Part shown: in pieces, positions 63,743 to 64,000 of the stretch
Position numbering within the stretch: the stretch's first letter is position 1
Layout of the letters: each line of letters begins with the position of its first letter
Origin: Glandiceps talaboti
Taxonomy: Eukaryota > Hemichordata > Enteropneusta > Spengelidae
Direction of reading: 5' to 3'
Length of the DNA stretch: 64,000 nt
NCBI RefSeq assembly: GCF_964340395.1
Contig: NC_135563.1
Span: 16,599,651-16,663,650 of the forward strand
The notes under the pieces: generated by a model
Seen by the model: only the letters and a program-made list of their open reading frames with translations
What the model was told of the DNA's origin: nothing
The model's database searches: none
Position numbers and translations under genes: made by a program

Positions 63743-64000
63743 CTGAATAGGAATAAAGAGGATGTGTTTATTTCAAAATGGATGAATTGGTTGACTTGGA
63801 GGGAGGTTACTGTGGGGCTATGTATCTCTCAGTCTCTCTTCGTCTCTCCATGTATGTCTCACTATATGTCTGTCTGTCTGTCTCTCCCTCCATGTGTGTC
63901 TGTCGCTCTATGTCTGTCTCTGGCTCTCCCTGACGAGTGACATTTTGTGAGTGTGTACATGTATGTATGTATGTATGTATGTATGTATGTATGTATGTAT
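63743..64000 (-). other. FAXC intron, partial at window end
   Basis: This is intron sequence upstream of the first visible FAXC exon, with TCTG/TCTC-rich DNA and an ATGT array from about 63957 that runs off the window. Confidence 0.7.
63952..64000. repeat. (ATGT)n microsatellite, truncated by window end
   Basis: At least ten ATGT units up to the last base. Confidence 0.95.

Overview
The window is nuclear DNA from an animal, almost certainly an invertebrate bilaterian (lophotrochozoan, hemichordate or lancelet type; the sequence does not settle which). It is AT-rich and gene-poor. Genes are split by canonical GT-AG introns. There are many long tetranucleotide and dinucleotide microsatellites (ATGT, TCTG, CATC, CAGT, TA, GA), decayed non-LTR retrotransposon pieces and small foldback elements. 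I see no prokaryotic or viral organisation.

Two protein-coding genes are supported, both on the minus strand. (1) A nicotinic acetylcholine receptor-like subunit of the Cys-loop family spans 48885 down to 9867 in seven coding exons: 48819-48885, 15284-15429, 14693-14737, 14087-14196, 12920-13122, 11973-12311 and 9867-10522. All junctions match in phase and give a 521-residue protein with signal peptide, ligand-binding domain, Cys-loop, four membrane helices and a cytoplasmic loop. The 45-bp and 110-bp exons are the classical nAChR exons 3 and 4. The first intron is about 33.4 kb. The protein lacks the adjacent cysteine pair of alpha subunits. (2) A failed-axon-connections (FAXC) homologue, a metaxin/GST-like protein, occupies 63742 down to 59870 in four exons; its N-terminal exon(s) lie beyond position 64000. 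It ends in a long charged Lys/Glu/Ala/Asp tail.

Layout. 1-9866: region downstream of the receptor gene, with microsatellites and a complete small inverted-repeat element. 9867-15429: the clustered receptor exons; an 88-bp offset tandem copy of the exon 2 splice acceptor and exon start lies at about 15460-15517. 15430-48818: giant intron 1, holding most of the microsatellites, a LINE reverse-transcriptase remnant (36850-37685), a GATCTGTC-type minisatellite (43308-43820), a foldback element (44163-44398) and several dispersed repeats. 48886-59869: intergenic, with a second LINE remnant (52052-52390), a near-perfect palindrome (50422-50488) and a 215-bp GA/GGGA tract. 59870-64000: FAXC, whose introns carry a 251-bp foldback element flanked by a 9-bp direct repeat, a CACAR pentanucleotide array and a tRNA-like half.

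Both genes are of kinds used in nervous systems (an ion channel subunit, and a protein linked to axon development), but nothing in the sequence links their regulation. The most noteworthy non-coding observations are the duplicated exon 2 acceptor, the Mutator-like foldback element, and the related short sequences that follow several unrelated microsatellites.
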